In this document: piece by piece, positions 32,529 to 40,541 of the stretch | Layout of the letters: each line of letters begins with the position of its first letter | Position numbering within the stretch: the first letter of the stretch is position 1 | Assembly: GCA_017432325.1 (NCBI GenBank) | Contig: JAFRJJ010000069.1 | Location: 1-64,000 of the forward strand | Direction of reading: 5' to 3' | DNA: 64,000 nucleotides | From: Solobacterium sp. | GTDB lineage: Bacteria > Bacillota_I > Bacilli_A > Erysipelotrichales > Erysipelotrichaceae | Translations under genes and position numbers: made by a program | Notes under the pieces: model-generated | What the model saw: only the letters and a program-made list of their open reading frames with translations | Told to the model about the DNA's origin: nothing | The model's database searches: none

Positions 32529-34580
32529 ATGAAACAGGAACTGCAGCCTTTATTTACACCATGGAAGATTGGATCATGCGAGATCAAAAACAGGATCGTT
32601 CTGACTTCAATGGGAGGAACAAATCTGCTCGGATGGATGGAAAAACATCATTTTGACCGGGCAGGCGCAGACTTCATCCTTGAAGCCGCAAGGAACAATG
32701 CCGGACTGGTCCTGCCCGGATGTCAGCCTGTCAGGAATCCGATGTTCGGTGAATGGCTTTATGAAAACGAAAAGATGTACGACGATCTGGCAGAATGGAT
32801 GCCGGAATTCCACAAAACAGGAGCTAAACTCTTTGTGCAGCTGACTGCCGGTTTCGGAAGATCCTTTACTGTTTCTTCCATGATGGAAAAACTGTATAAG
32901 AATCCCGCTTTGAGAAAGATATCAAAGCCTGTCATGGACCTTGACAGGATCTGTGCTTCCGCTTCCCCGTCGCCCAACAGATGGAGCGATGTCATACCTT
33001 CCAGGGAAATGACCAGGGAGGAGATCCATGAATATGTCGACGCATTTGCAAGATGCGCCGTACTGCTGAAAAAGGCAGGGGTTGACGGGGTGGAGATCCA
33101 TGCTGTGCATGAAGGATACCTGCTTGACCAGTTCACGCTGAAATACGTCAATCACAGGACTGACGAATACGGTGGATCATTTGAAAACCGTTACCGATTT
33201 CCTGCTGAGATCGTGTGCGCGGTCAAGGCAGCCTGCGGTGATGATTTCCCCGTATCCCTGCGCTACAGTGTCGTGTCGAAAACCAAGGATTTCCGCAAAG
33301 GAGCTCTGCCTGGCGAGATATATACAGAAGCAGGCAGGGATATGGAAGAAAGCATTCTTGCGGCACGTTTCCTGAAAGAAACGGGATATGACATGCTGAA
33401 CTGTGACAACGGCACTTATGACGCATGGTACTGGGCACATCCGCCTGTCTATATGCCGGAGAACTGCAATCTGGAGGATGTCGAATATCTGCGTCAGAAT
33501 GTCGATATTCCGGTCGTCTGCGCAGGCAGACTTGATCCGTACAAAGCTGCCGAAGAGATCCGGCAGGGAAGGATCGATGGTGCCGGCTTTGCCAGGCCGT
33601 TCCTGGCAGATACGCAGTGGGTCACCAAACTGATGGAAGGAAGGGAAGCGGATATCCGTCCCTGCATCCTCTGCCACAACGGATGCTTCAACATGGCGCA
33701 CTACAAAGGTGTTCCGAATGATCAGGATCTGTATGATTCACTTCATCTGGCAAGATGCGCGGTCAACGCGGAAACGATGCAGAAAGAAAAACACTTCATC
33801 AGAAAGACGAAGCATCCGAAAAAGGTGATCATCATCGGCGGCGGGATCGGCGGTATGGAGACGGCCCGTGTGCTGAAGCTGCGCGGCCATGAACCTGTGA
33901 TCTATGAAAAGTCCGATGTGCTTGGCGGAACGTTTATTCCCGCTTCCGCAGAATCCTATAAAGGCAAGCTGCGTGACCTGCTGGAATGGTACCGCAGACA
34001 GATGCGTGAACTGAATATTGAGGTGCACCTGAACGAACGGATCGGCAGTGCCGATGAATTCAAAGGGCAGGAGATCGTCATCGCAACAGGTGCCGTACCG
34101 CGTCTTTTGCGGAGTGTTCCGGGATATGAAAAGATGATCGAAGCGTGTGATTATCTAAACGGTCAGGCAACAGGCGACCGGGCAGCTGTGATCGGCGGCG
34201 GACTGACGGGATGCGAGATCGCTTATGAACTTGCGCTGCAGGAACATCATCCTATCATCATTGAAATGAAGGATGATCTGATCTCCCAGAAAGGAGTCTG
34301 CCTGGCAAACAGTTCTTACCTGAGGGAATGGTTTGCACTGCATGAGATACCCGTATATCTGGAGACGACACTGAAGGAAGTAAAAGATGACATGATCGTC
34401 TGTGAGAAAAACGGTAAAGAGTTCACGATCAGCTGTGACAGCGTGATCAGCTGTGCAGGCTATCTTCCTTCACCGCTTGCAAAGCCTTCTCAGCATATCC
34501 ATACGGTCGGGGACTGCAGATCGGTCGGAAACCTGAGAACGGTCATCTGGAACGCGTATGAAACGGCAATGAGGATCTGA
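32529..34580 (+). CDS. Old-yellow-enzyme family flavin oxidoreductase (BaiCD/BaiH-like)
   Basis: A 683-residue NADH-dependent flavoprotein. Residues 1-~370 form the FMN-binding TIM barrel (KNRIVLTSMG, GVEIHAVHEGYLLDQF). An iron-sulfur site follows (C379-x2-C382-x3-C386, then C410), and residues ~430-683 bind FAD and NADH (VIIIGGGIGG at 433, second Rossmann GGGLTGCE). This is the layout of 2,4-dienoyl-CoA reductase and of gut bacterial enzymes acting on bile acids and flavonoids. The substrate cannot be told. The 23-residue gap before the fourth Cys is longer than the usual ~11. GGAGG lies before the ATG. It is a single-gene unit. Confidence 0.87.
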   Translation: MKQELQPLFTPWKIGSCEIKNRIVLTSMGGTNLLGWMEKHHFDRAGADFILEAARNNAGLVLPGCQPVRNPMFGEWLYENEKMYDDLAEWMPEFHKTGAKLFVQLTAGFGRSFTVSSMMEKLYKNPALRKISKPVMDLDRICASASPSPNRWSDVIPSREMTREEIHEYVDAFARCAVLLKKAGVDGVEIHAVHEGYLLDQFTLKYVNHRTDEYGGSFENRYRFPAEIVCAVKAACGDDFPVSLRYSVVSKTKDFRKGALPGEIYTEAGRDMEESILAARFLKETGYDMLNCDNGTYDAWYWAHPPVYMPENCNLEDVEYLRQNVDIPVVCAGRLDPYKAAEEIRQGRIDGAGFARPFLADTQWVTKLMEGREADIRPCILCHNGCFNMAHYKGVPNDQDLYDSLHLARCAVNAETMQKEKHFIRKTKHPKKVIIIGGGIGGMETARVLKLRGHEPVIYEKSDVLGGTFIPASAESYKGKLRDLLEWYRRQMRELNIEVHLNERIGSADEFKGQEIVIATGAVPRLLRSVPGYEKMIEACDYLNGQATGDRAAVIGGGLTGCEIAYELALQEHHPIIIEMKDDLISQKGVCLANSSYLREWFALHEIPVYLETTLKEVKDDMIVCEKNGKEFTISCDSVISCAGYLPSPLAKPSQHIHTVGDCRSVGNLRTVIWNAYETAMRI

Positions 34581-34642
34581 TAAGTCTGCAGATTCTCATA
34601 TCGGCATTGAAGGGTCATGAACATGCAGGAAAGAGAAAATCG

Positions 34643-34665
34643 AATGAATGACAACTGCATTCATT
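34643..34665. promoter_or_regulatory. Inverted repeat overlapping the -35 of the TerD-like gene promoter
   Basis: AATGAATG-ACAACTG-CATTCATT is an 8-bp perfect inverted repeat whose right end overlaps the TTGACA box. It is a good candidate repressor operator. Confidence 0.5.
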
Positions 34666-34692
34666 GACACTTCAGCAGTTTGATTTTATAGT
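34664..34692 (+). promoter_or_regulatory. Strong promoter of the TerD-like gene
   Basis: Consensus TTGACA (34664-34669) and TATAGT (34687-34692) with a 17-base spacer. Transcription would start near 34699 and give a leader of about 120 bases. Confidence 0.8.
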
Positions 34693-34730
34693 TCAATTAC
34701 GGAAACATTTCTTGTGATTCCGCAGTAAAC

Positions 34731-34795
34731 AATGCGGACGGATTCAGGTCATCCTTTTATTCCTGATAAATCGACCTGAGATAGTCCGCATTTTT
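34731..34795 (+). terminator. Leader hairpin with T-run: possible attenuator
   Basis: A two-tier stem: outer AATGCGGAC (34731-34739) with GTCCGCATT (34784-34792), inner TCAGGTC (34744-34750) with GACCTGA (34773-34779). It is followed by TTTTT. It lies between the promoter and the ribosome binding site of the TerD-like gene, so it would stop or regulate that transcript. The ligand is unknown. Confidence 0.55.
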
Positions 34796-34818
34796 CTGAC
34801 CGGAAATGGAGGTGCACT

Positions 34819-36900
34819 ATGTCTGATGCATTCCGAAAAATGGTATTTACAGAACTGCGCAGGGTCATCATCCCGCTGAACAGGGATATCCTGAGCGATG
34901 AGTCCATGCAGAGAGCACTTACGATGAACATGAATCTCAGCACGCAGTACGGTTATATGTTCGGACCGAAGGATCTGATCCTGATTGCCCGGAACGATGC
35001 CGCTGAGGAAGTTTTTGCCATGGTCTCAGGCATGATCAGTGAAGTAAAAGCGCCTCCGATGTATCCGGATTTTCCTTCCCAGGTGATGGCGATGGATGAA
35101 GCGCAGTTCCGCTTCCATCAGATGATGCACTATTTCTCGACATACGGGGTAGAATTCCTCTTTGATACGAAGGTTGCGAGAGGATGGCTTCCGGATGAAA
35201 AAGAAGGCATCACGGGTACGGAAAAGGTCAGGGAAGACGAGCATCTCTTTGCGGCAAGAGTACTGAATCTGCTGGATGAAAAGGATGCATATCTGTCTGT
35301 TTACAGCATGATCATCTCAAAGCGTGAGCGCATGACCGAACCGGAAAAAGCACTGGTGTCTGAATGCGTGCAGCATCTGGAACCTGAACAGATCAAGGAG
35401 ATCACGGTGCCGTTCAAGGAAAACCTGAACATCGTATTTGCGGTCATGATGGATACCCTCAAGGGCAGTGAAAGACTGGAAGCCATGCGGGCTGTCTGCC
35501 AGAACAGCGGAGACGTGTTCAAAGTTCTCAGATACTATCTTGAACAGCATGAATACCATCTGACGACCAGCCAGAAGCGTACAGGCGTCAGACTGCTTGA
35601 GTCTTATCCGATCGGTGATTTCAAGGGAAACCTGATCCTGTCAAACGCGAAGCGGGAAGAAACGCTGGTCGTTCTGCAGTTCCTGGACTACAACAGGTTT
35701 TCCAAAAGTGAAGCCCATAAAAAGGCCGTATCAATGCTGAGGGGCGACGAACTGCGTTCCTGGGAATCCAGACTGAAAGCAGCGCTGTCGGAGTCGCCTG
35801 ATGCCGGACTGCTGGTGGCTTCCGAGCGTCCCGGCAGCCTGCTGAGATTCGTATCGATGCTGATAAAAGCAGGCGTTGATCCGGAGAAGATTAAGGCTGA
35901 GCTTCTGAAATACGCAGACCGTCTGTCGACCCAGACGCTTGTCAGGGTCAGCACATATTTCTCAAACGGCGCATGCGGGTTCTTTGAAAACAAAATCTAC
36001 GCAAATGCATGGAAAGATTTTGATACGGATCTGCTCGATGGGATCTTCATTGAAGTGCTGAAAAAGAACCTGTCCTGCAAGCAGACACCAATAAGAGGGA
36101 AACGCATATACCTGGAGGATACAGGCTATGATCTGGACCGTTCCGTGATCCAGACAAATGACAAGTCCGAAGAAGGCGGATATATCAGGTCAGGCCTGAC
36201 CATGAAGGTACCAGCAAAAGGAAGGATCATCCGTTTGTTTACATACTGGAATGATAAAGAACGCACGGATATCGACCTGCACGGATACGGCGTCAGGAAT
36301 GACGGAACGACCGTAGAGATCGGATGGCTGGAAGATTTCCGTTCCGAAGGCGGCGCGATCGTCTATTCAGGTGATATTACGCATTCCGACGCGGCGGAAT
36401 TTATTGACGTGGATCTGGAAAATGCGAAACAGGACGGGATCCGAAGTGTTTTATTCACGCTTCACTCCTACACAAACAAAACATTCAAAGAGATCGAAGA
36501 AGTCCTGGTCGGCATCATGGCAGTATCGGAAATCGGTGAAGAAACAGACGTGAAGCTGTACACACCCGCAAACTGCTTCTTCTCACATGAACTCATGTCC
36601 GGGACTGTCGGCATTACCTACGGCTTCCTGAACATCGAGGATATGGAAGTGACATTTGTCGGCAAGACAAGCGCGAGCTGGATGGGCGGCCTGACACCAA
36701 AATACGCGACCGCGGACGGCCTGCCGTTATTTACCGTCAGGTCCTATGTCAGTCTGCTGGCGGAAAGCCAGTCGGCAGCACTGACCGAAAATAAAGAGGA
36801 TGCGGATATCATCCTGCGCCTTGACAAGGGTACGGAAGAACGTGAGATCTCCCTGATCGATGAGAATTACTGGATGGATCTGCCGTCAGTACAGGAATAA
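34819..36900 (+). CDS. Large protein with a C-terminal TerD-like domain
   Basis: A 693-residue cytoplasmic protein. Residues ~1-440 are mainly helical and not assigned, with YPDFPSQVM near residue 75 as one recognisable patch. Residues ~460-640 resemble TerD/CABP domains: the DIDL calcium-type site, IVYSGDIT, IDVDL, and FTLHSYTNKTFKEIEEVLVGIM. TerD proteins act in tellurite and stress resistance, often calcium-binding. No other ter gene is nearby, so this is a solitary member. GGAGG precedes the ATG. Control is likely through the operator-like repeat and leader hairpin upstream. Function unknown. Confidence 0.68.
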   Translation: MSDAFRKMVFTELRRVIIPLNRDILSDESMQRALTMNMNLSTQYGYMFGPKDLILIARNDAAEEVFAMVSGMISEVKAPPMYPDFPSQVMAMDEAQFRFHQMMHYFSTYGVEFLFDTKVARGWLPDEKEGITGTEKVREDEHLFAARVLNLLDEKDAYLSVYSMIISKRERMTEPEKALVSECVQHLEPEQIKEITVPFKENLNIVFAVMMDTLKGSERLEAMRAVCQNSGDVFKVLRYYLEQHEYHLTTSQKRTGVRLLESYPIGDFKGNLILSNAKREETLVVLQFLDYNRFSKSEAHKKAVSMLRGDELRSWESRLKAALSESPDAGLLVASERPGSLLRFVSMLIKAGVDPEKIKAELLKYADRLSTQTLVRVSTYFSNGACGFFENKIYANAWKDFDTDLLDGIFIEVLKKNLSCKQTPIRGKRIYLEDTGYDLDRSVIQTNDKSEEGGYIRSGLTMKVPAKGRIIRLFTYWNDKERTDIDLHGYGVRNDGTTVEIGWLEDFRSEGGAIVYSGDITHSDAAEFIDVDLENAKQDGIRSVLFTLHSYTNKTFKEIEEVLVGIMAVSEIGEETDVKLYTPANCFFSHELMSGTVGITYGFLNIEDMEVTFVGKTSASWMGGLTPKYATADGLPLFTVRSYVSLLAESQSAALTENKEDADIILRLDKGTEEREISLIDENYWMDLPSVQE

Positions 36901-36918
36901 CAACGTTATCGGAACATG

Positions 36919-36948
36919 CCGGAGCAGCCTGCTGCTTCGGTTTTCTTC
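36919..36948 (+). terminator. Terminator after the TerD-like gene
   Basis: CCGGAGCA and TGCTTCGG pair around GCCTGC and are followed by TTTTCTTCT. Confidence 0.75.
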
Positions 36949-36990
36949 TGCATTTCTGTATAATAAAAACAATGAGGAGGAATTGAAGGT

Positions 36991-38253
36991 ATGCTGCTGA
37001 TCAAAAACGCGCGGGTAGTTGACCCGGCCACGAATACGGATGCGGTGATGGACATACTGATCGATCAGGGAATGATCATAGAGACCGGCGACGGGATCGA
37101 AAAAGACTGTGAAGTGATCGATGCGTCGGGACTGACCGCTGCTCCGGGTCTGATGGATGCACACGTGCATTTCAGGGATCCCGGACAGACATGGAAAGAA
37201 GACATCATCACAGGATGCGAAGCCGCCAAAAAAGGCGGGTTCACGACTGTCGTGTGCATGGCAAATACCGTTCCTCCGGTCGATAATGTGGAAACATTGC
37301 AGTACATCCTGAATAAAGCAGGATCAACCGGTATCCGTCTTTTGCAGACAGTCAACGTGACAAAAGGAATGAAGGGGAAGGAACTCGTTGATATGGAGGC
37401 GCTGGCAAAGGCCGGCGCGTCAGGATTTACCGATGACGGTATTCCGATCATGGATGAAAAGATCCTCCTGGAAGCGCTCAGAAAGGCGAAAGAACTGGAT
37501 CTTCCGGTATCGCTCCACGAGGAGGACCCGCTGTTCATCGATCAGCCCGGCGTCAACAAAGGCAGGGTATCGGAGCAGCTGAATTACGGCGGCGCATGGA
37601 ATACGGCAGAGGACATCATGACTGCCAGGGACGGCGTGCTTGCCCTGCATACCGGGGCTTCTGTATGCATCCAGCATATTTCCTCAGCCAATGCCGTAGA
37701 ACTTGTCAGGACATTCAAAAAGCTGGGAGCGGACATCCATGCTGAGGCGACGCCGCATCATTTCACGCTGACAGAGGAAGCTGTCCTGAAGTACGGCACA
37801 CGCGCCAGAATGAATCCGCCGGTCAGGACAGAACATGACAGGCAGATGATCATCGAAGGGCTCAAAGACGGTACGATCGACATGATCGTCACAGACCACG
37901 CTCCCCACAGCAAAGAGGAGAAAGATAAGCCCCTGGAACAGGCGCCCAGCGGCATCACCGGACTGGAAACATCACTGGGACTGGGGATCCGTTCCCTGGT
38001 GGAACCCGGTCATATCACGCTGATGAAGCTGATGGAACTGATGTCCAAAAATCCTGCTGAATTCTACCGGCTCCGTCCAAACAGCATCTCTCCGGGATAT
38101 CCGGCGGATATCGTGCTGTTCGGCGAACATGAGATGTGGACGGTGGATCATTACGCGTCCAGATCGGAAAACTCACCGTTTACCGGATGGGAACTGCCGG
38201 GCAGGATCCATTACACGATCTGTGCCGGCAGGATCGTATATCAGGCTGAATAA
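36991..38253 (+). CDS. pyrC: Dihydroorotase
   Basis: A 420-residue zinc amidohydrolase (class I type) that cyclises carbamoyl aspartate to dihydroorotate in pyrimidine synthesis. Metal ligands H58 and H60 lie in DAHVHFRDPG. HEED, QHIS and TDHAPH follow in order. A TATAAT box (36959-36964) and GGAGGA precede the start. It stands alone, without other pyr genes and without a visible PyrR attenuator. Confidence 0.94.
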   Translation: MLLIKNARVVDPATNTDAVMDILIDQGMIIETGDGIEKDCEVIDASGLTAAPGLMDAHVHFRDPGQTWKEDIITGCEAAKKGGFTTVVCMANTVPPVDNVETLQYILNKAGSTGIRLLQTVNVTKGMKGKELVDMEALAKAGASGFTDDGIPIMDEKILLEALRKAKELDLPVSLHEEDPLFIDQPGVNKGRVSEQLNYGGAWNTAEDIMTARDGVLALHTGASVCIQHISSANAVELVRTFKKLGADIHAEATPHHFTLTEEAVLKYGTRARMNPPVRTEHDRQMIIEGLKDGTIDMIVTDHAPHSKEEKDKPLEQAPSGITGLETSLGLGIRSLVEPGHITLMKLMELMSKNPAEFYRLRPNSISPGYPADIVLFGEHEMWTVDHYASRSENSPFTGWELPGRIHYTICAGRIVYQAE

Positions 38254-38255
38254 CA

Positions 38256-38304
38256 AAAAGGCCTCGCTGACACATTGATTACAATGCCCAGTGAGACCTT
38301 TTCA
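38256..38304. terminator. Bidirectional terminator between pyrC and the converging dehydrogenase
   Basis: AAAAGGCCTCGCTG pairs imperfectly with CAGTGAGACCTTTT, with an inner CATTG/CAATG stem. It works on either strand. Confidence 0.65.
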
Positions 38305-38319
38305 TATGTTCATTGCGGA

Positions 38320-39144
38320 TCAGAAGTCTGTGCTCTGGGAATCGGCAGCGAACTTCCTGGCTTCTTCGATCCTTCCTTCAGCTGTGGAAACAACTGCTTT
38401 GACAGCGTCGGAACCGAGCAGCAGGCGGAAGGGTGCTTCTTCCGCATATGCCATTCTGTAGACAAGCTCTCCGGCTTTCATCGGATCACCGGGCTGCTGT
38501 CTCTTGTTAACGGCATTTGCGTTCTTCCATGTGGAATCCTTATAAGCTTCGACCTTCAGAGGAGCGCTCTTCAGCGCTTCATCATAGAAGTGTGTACGGA
38601 AGGAACCCGGTTCGATGACCATGACGCGGATCCCGAGGGGTTTGAGTTCCTTGCACAGGCCGTCTGTGAGCAGGTCAAGCGCAGCCTTGGAGGATGCGTA
38701 ATAGCCGGAACCGATCGCGGAACGCTCAGCAGCGATGCTGGTCGTGTTCATGATCACGCCTGCGCCTTTTTCCCTCAGGATGGGCAGAACTTCCTTGATC
38801 ATGTTGACTGGTCCGAAGAGATTCGTCGTGAAGAGTTCCTGGATCGCTTCATCTTCACCTTCTTCAACGGAAGAACGGTAACCGTGACCGGCATTATTGA
38901 TCAGAACATCGATCGTTCCGAATTTTTCAACTGTTTTTGCGACAACTTCCTTCATGCCTGCTCTGTCTGACATATCCAGAGTGACCGGAAGACATGTCTC
39001 AGGATAATCGTTTGCGATGCCTTCGAGTTTTGCTAATGATCTGGCGGTAATGACAGCGTTGTCACCGTGTGAAAGGACAGCTCTTGCAATTCCTTCACCG
39101 ATTCCGCCGGCTGACGCGCCGGTAATGATCCATGTTTTTGTCAT
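38320..39144 (-). CDS. Short-chain dehydrogenase/reductase (MerR-linked, first)
   Basis: A 274-residue NAD(P)-dependent oxidoreductase. The catalytic Ser region and YASSK (Tyr-x3-Lys) are present, with NNAGHG. The cofactor loop reads TGASAGGIG, one residue longer than the usual TGxxxGIG. The substrate is unknown. The ATG at 39144 has GGAGG 10 bases upstream. The promoter has a 19-base spacer filled by a palindrome, so the divergent MerR regulator probably controls it. Confidence 0.85.
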   Translation of the reverse strand: MTKTWIITGASAGGIGEGIARAVLSHGDNAVITARSLAKLEGIANDYPETCLPVTLDMSDRAGMKEVVAKTVEKFGTIDVLINNAGHGYRSSVEEGEDEAIQELFTTNLFGPVNMIKEVLPILREKGAGVIMNTTSIAAERSAIGSGYYASSKAALDLLTDGLCKELKPLGIRVMVIEPGSFRTHFYDEALKSAPLKVEAYKDSTWKNANAVNKRQQPGDPMKAGELVYRMAYAEEAPFRLLLGSDAVKAVVSTAEGRIEEARKFAADSQSTDF

Positions 39145-39183
39145 ATTCAACACCTCCGTAAACATGTTTTTATCTGCATTTAT

Positions 39184-39214
39184 ATAGTAATATTTAAAGT
39201 GAACTTTAAGTAAA
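39184..39214 (-). promoter_or_regulatory. MerR-type promoter and operator of the first dehydrogenase
   Basis: On the minus strand TTTACT (-35, plus coordinates 39209-39214) and TACTAT (-10, 39184-39189) are 19 bases apart. The near-palindrome TTAAAGTGAACTTTAA (39194-39209) fills the spacer. This overlong spacer is the hallmark of MerR-activated promoters. Confidence 0.8.
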
Positions 39215-39231
39215 GAGGAAATATACAATTT

Positions 39232-39657
39232 ATGAAAGATTTTTATTCAGTAGGGGAAACAGCGAAGATGTTCGGGATCGCAGCCTCAGCCCTCAGGTAC
39301 TACGAGAGTGAAGGACTGCTCGAACCGGTACCGAAAAATGAAAGCGGCCGACGCGTATACGGTCCGAAAGAATTACGCAGGATCCGTTTTATCGTGACGC
39401 TGCGTGATGCCGGGATCCCGGTGGAAGGCATCCGGCAGTATGTTGATCTGTTCTATGCCGGGGCTGAAACGATCCCGGAGCGCAAACAGATCCTCATCGA
39501 TCATCTGGACAGGCTGAAACAGGAAGCGGAACGCCTCAATGAACTGATCTTACAGCTGGAAGAGATGATCGGTTCCTACGAAGATACCTTTATGAAACGT
39601 GAGATGGACAGCCGGAAGGCTGATCCGGATTACGGAAAAAAGCGGCATGCAGACTAA
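39232..39657 (+). CDS. MerR-family regulator without cysteines
   Basis: A 141-residue regulator with the MerR winged helix (YSVGETAKMFGIAASALRYYESEGL, then NESGRRVY) and a dimer helix (~85-120). It has no cysteine at all, so it cannot use the thiol sensing of the AdhR/NmlR group that its likely operator resembles. It sits between two reverse dehydrogenase genes, one base from the end of the second. Its own start is preceded by AAGAGGAA. The 39.2-kb operator lies just before its ATG, which suggests it also controls itself. Confidence 0.88.
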   Translation: MKDFYSVGETAKMFGIAASALRYYESEGLLEPVPKNESGRRVYGPKELRRIRFIVTLRDAGIPVEGIRQYVDLFYAGAETIPERKQILIDHLDRLKQEAERLNELILQLEEMIGSYEDTFMKREMDSRKADPDYGKKRHAD

Positions 39658-39658
39658 G

Positions 39659-40423
39659 TCAGAGTTTGACTGGATAGACCGCCGCAAGACCTCTGTCAAC
39701 GAGCAGTTCGACGCCGTTGACATAGGAAGACTCATCTGATCCCAGATAAACGGCAGCGTTGGCAACATCCAGCACATTTCCGACCTTTCCTGCAGGGATC
39801 AGCGTTGAACGGTATTCCTGTCTTGCTTTTTCTTCCTCCGGGCTTCTTCCGAGCTCACCGCCCGCAGCAGGGGTGGGAATGATCCCGGGAGCGATCGCGT
39901 TGACCCTGATCTTACGGTCCCTGAGTTCGCTCGTCCATGTGTGAATGAATGACTTCATGGCTGATTTGGCAGCGATATAAAGGCTGAAATCCGGCAGTCC
40001 GAGCGATACTATTACGGATGTGTTCATAATGAATGTCGTACCTTCACCCATGAGGGGCAGGCATGCCTGTGCTGTATAGTAGGTACCCAGTACATTTGTG
40101 CCCATGACACGGTAGAATTCTTTTTCATCGATATCCGTCAGGGATACATAACCGCCGATACCGGCATTGCACATGACGATGTCAACATGTCCCTGTTCTT
40201 CCCTGATCTTTTCAGCCACTTTCAGCATGTCTTCTTTTTTTGTGACGTCAGCCGCCATATAGCCGATGTTTGATCCGATCATGTCAGCAGCTTCCATCAG
40301 CTTGTTTTCTCTTCTGCCGGTGATATAAACATATGCGCCTTTTTCGACATAGCGTCTGGCGATCTCAAGACCGATCCCGGTGCCTCCGCCGGTGATCAGC
40401 GCGACTTTGTTTATTAATCTCAT
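39659..40423 (-). CDS. Short-chain dehydrogenase/reductase (MerR-linked, second)
   Basis: A 254-residue oxidoreductase with a regular cofactor loop TGGGTGIG (11-18), CNAGIGG, and YIAAK (Tyr-x3-Lys). It has the typical C-terminal SDR end with VNGVELLVDRG. Substrate unknown. It converges on merR with a one-base gap and has its own MerR-type promoter with the same palindrome as the first dehydrogenase. The two enzymes probably answer the same signal. Confidence 0.88.
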   Translation of the reverse strand: MRLINKVALITGGGTGIGLEIARRYVEKGAYVYITGRRENKLMEAADMIGSNIGYMAADVTKKEDMLKVAEKIREEQGHVDIVMCNAGIGGYVSLTDIDEKEFYRVMGTNVLGTYYTAQACLPLMGEGTTFIMNTSVIVSLGLPDFSLYIAAKSAMKSFIHTWTSELRDRKIRVNAIAPGIIPTPAAGGELGRSPEEEKARQEYRSTLIPAGKVGNVLDVANAAVYLGSDESSYVNGVELLVDRGLAAVYPVKL

Positions 40424-40449
40424 GATACGATCCTCCTGTCTACATGAAT

Positions 40450-40480
40450 ATCGTAAAAGTTAAAGTGCACTTTAAGTCAA
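40450..40480 (-). promoter_or_regulatory. MerR-type promoter and operator of the second dehydrogenase
   Basis: On the minus strand TTGACT (-35, 40475-40480) and TACGAT (-10, 40450-40455) are 19 bases apart. The perfect 16-bp palindrome TTAAAGTGCACTTTAA (40460-40475) fills the spacer and matches the 39.2-kb operator at 15 of 16 positions. Confidence 0.85.
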
Positions 40481-40490
40481 CAGGTAATTT

Positions 40491-40515
40491 AAAAATCAGT
40501 TCATAAGAACTGATC
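40491..40515 (-). terminator. Terminator after the nuclease-helicase gene
   Basis: On the minus strand ATCAGTTC and GAACTGAT pair around TTAT and are followed by TTTTT. Confidence 0.8.
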
Positions 40516-40541
40516 AAAACATGAAATATCAGAGATGATAA

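Noticed and set aside
36949-36990. PyrR attenuator before pyrC
   Set aside because: Only a short leader with a -10 box and ribosome binding site lies here. There is no anti-antiterminator set of stems or PyrR loop sequence.
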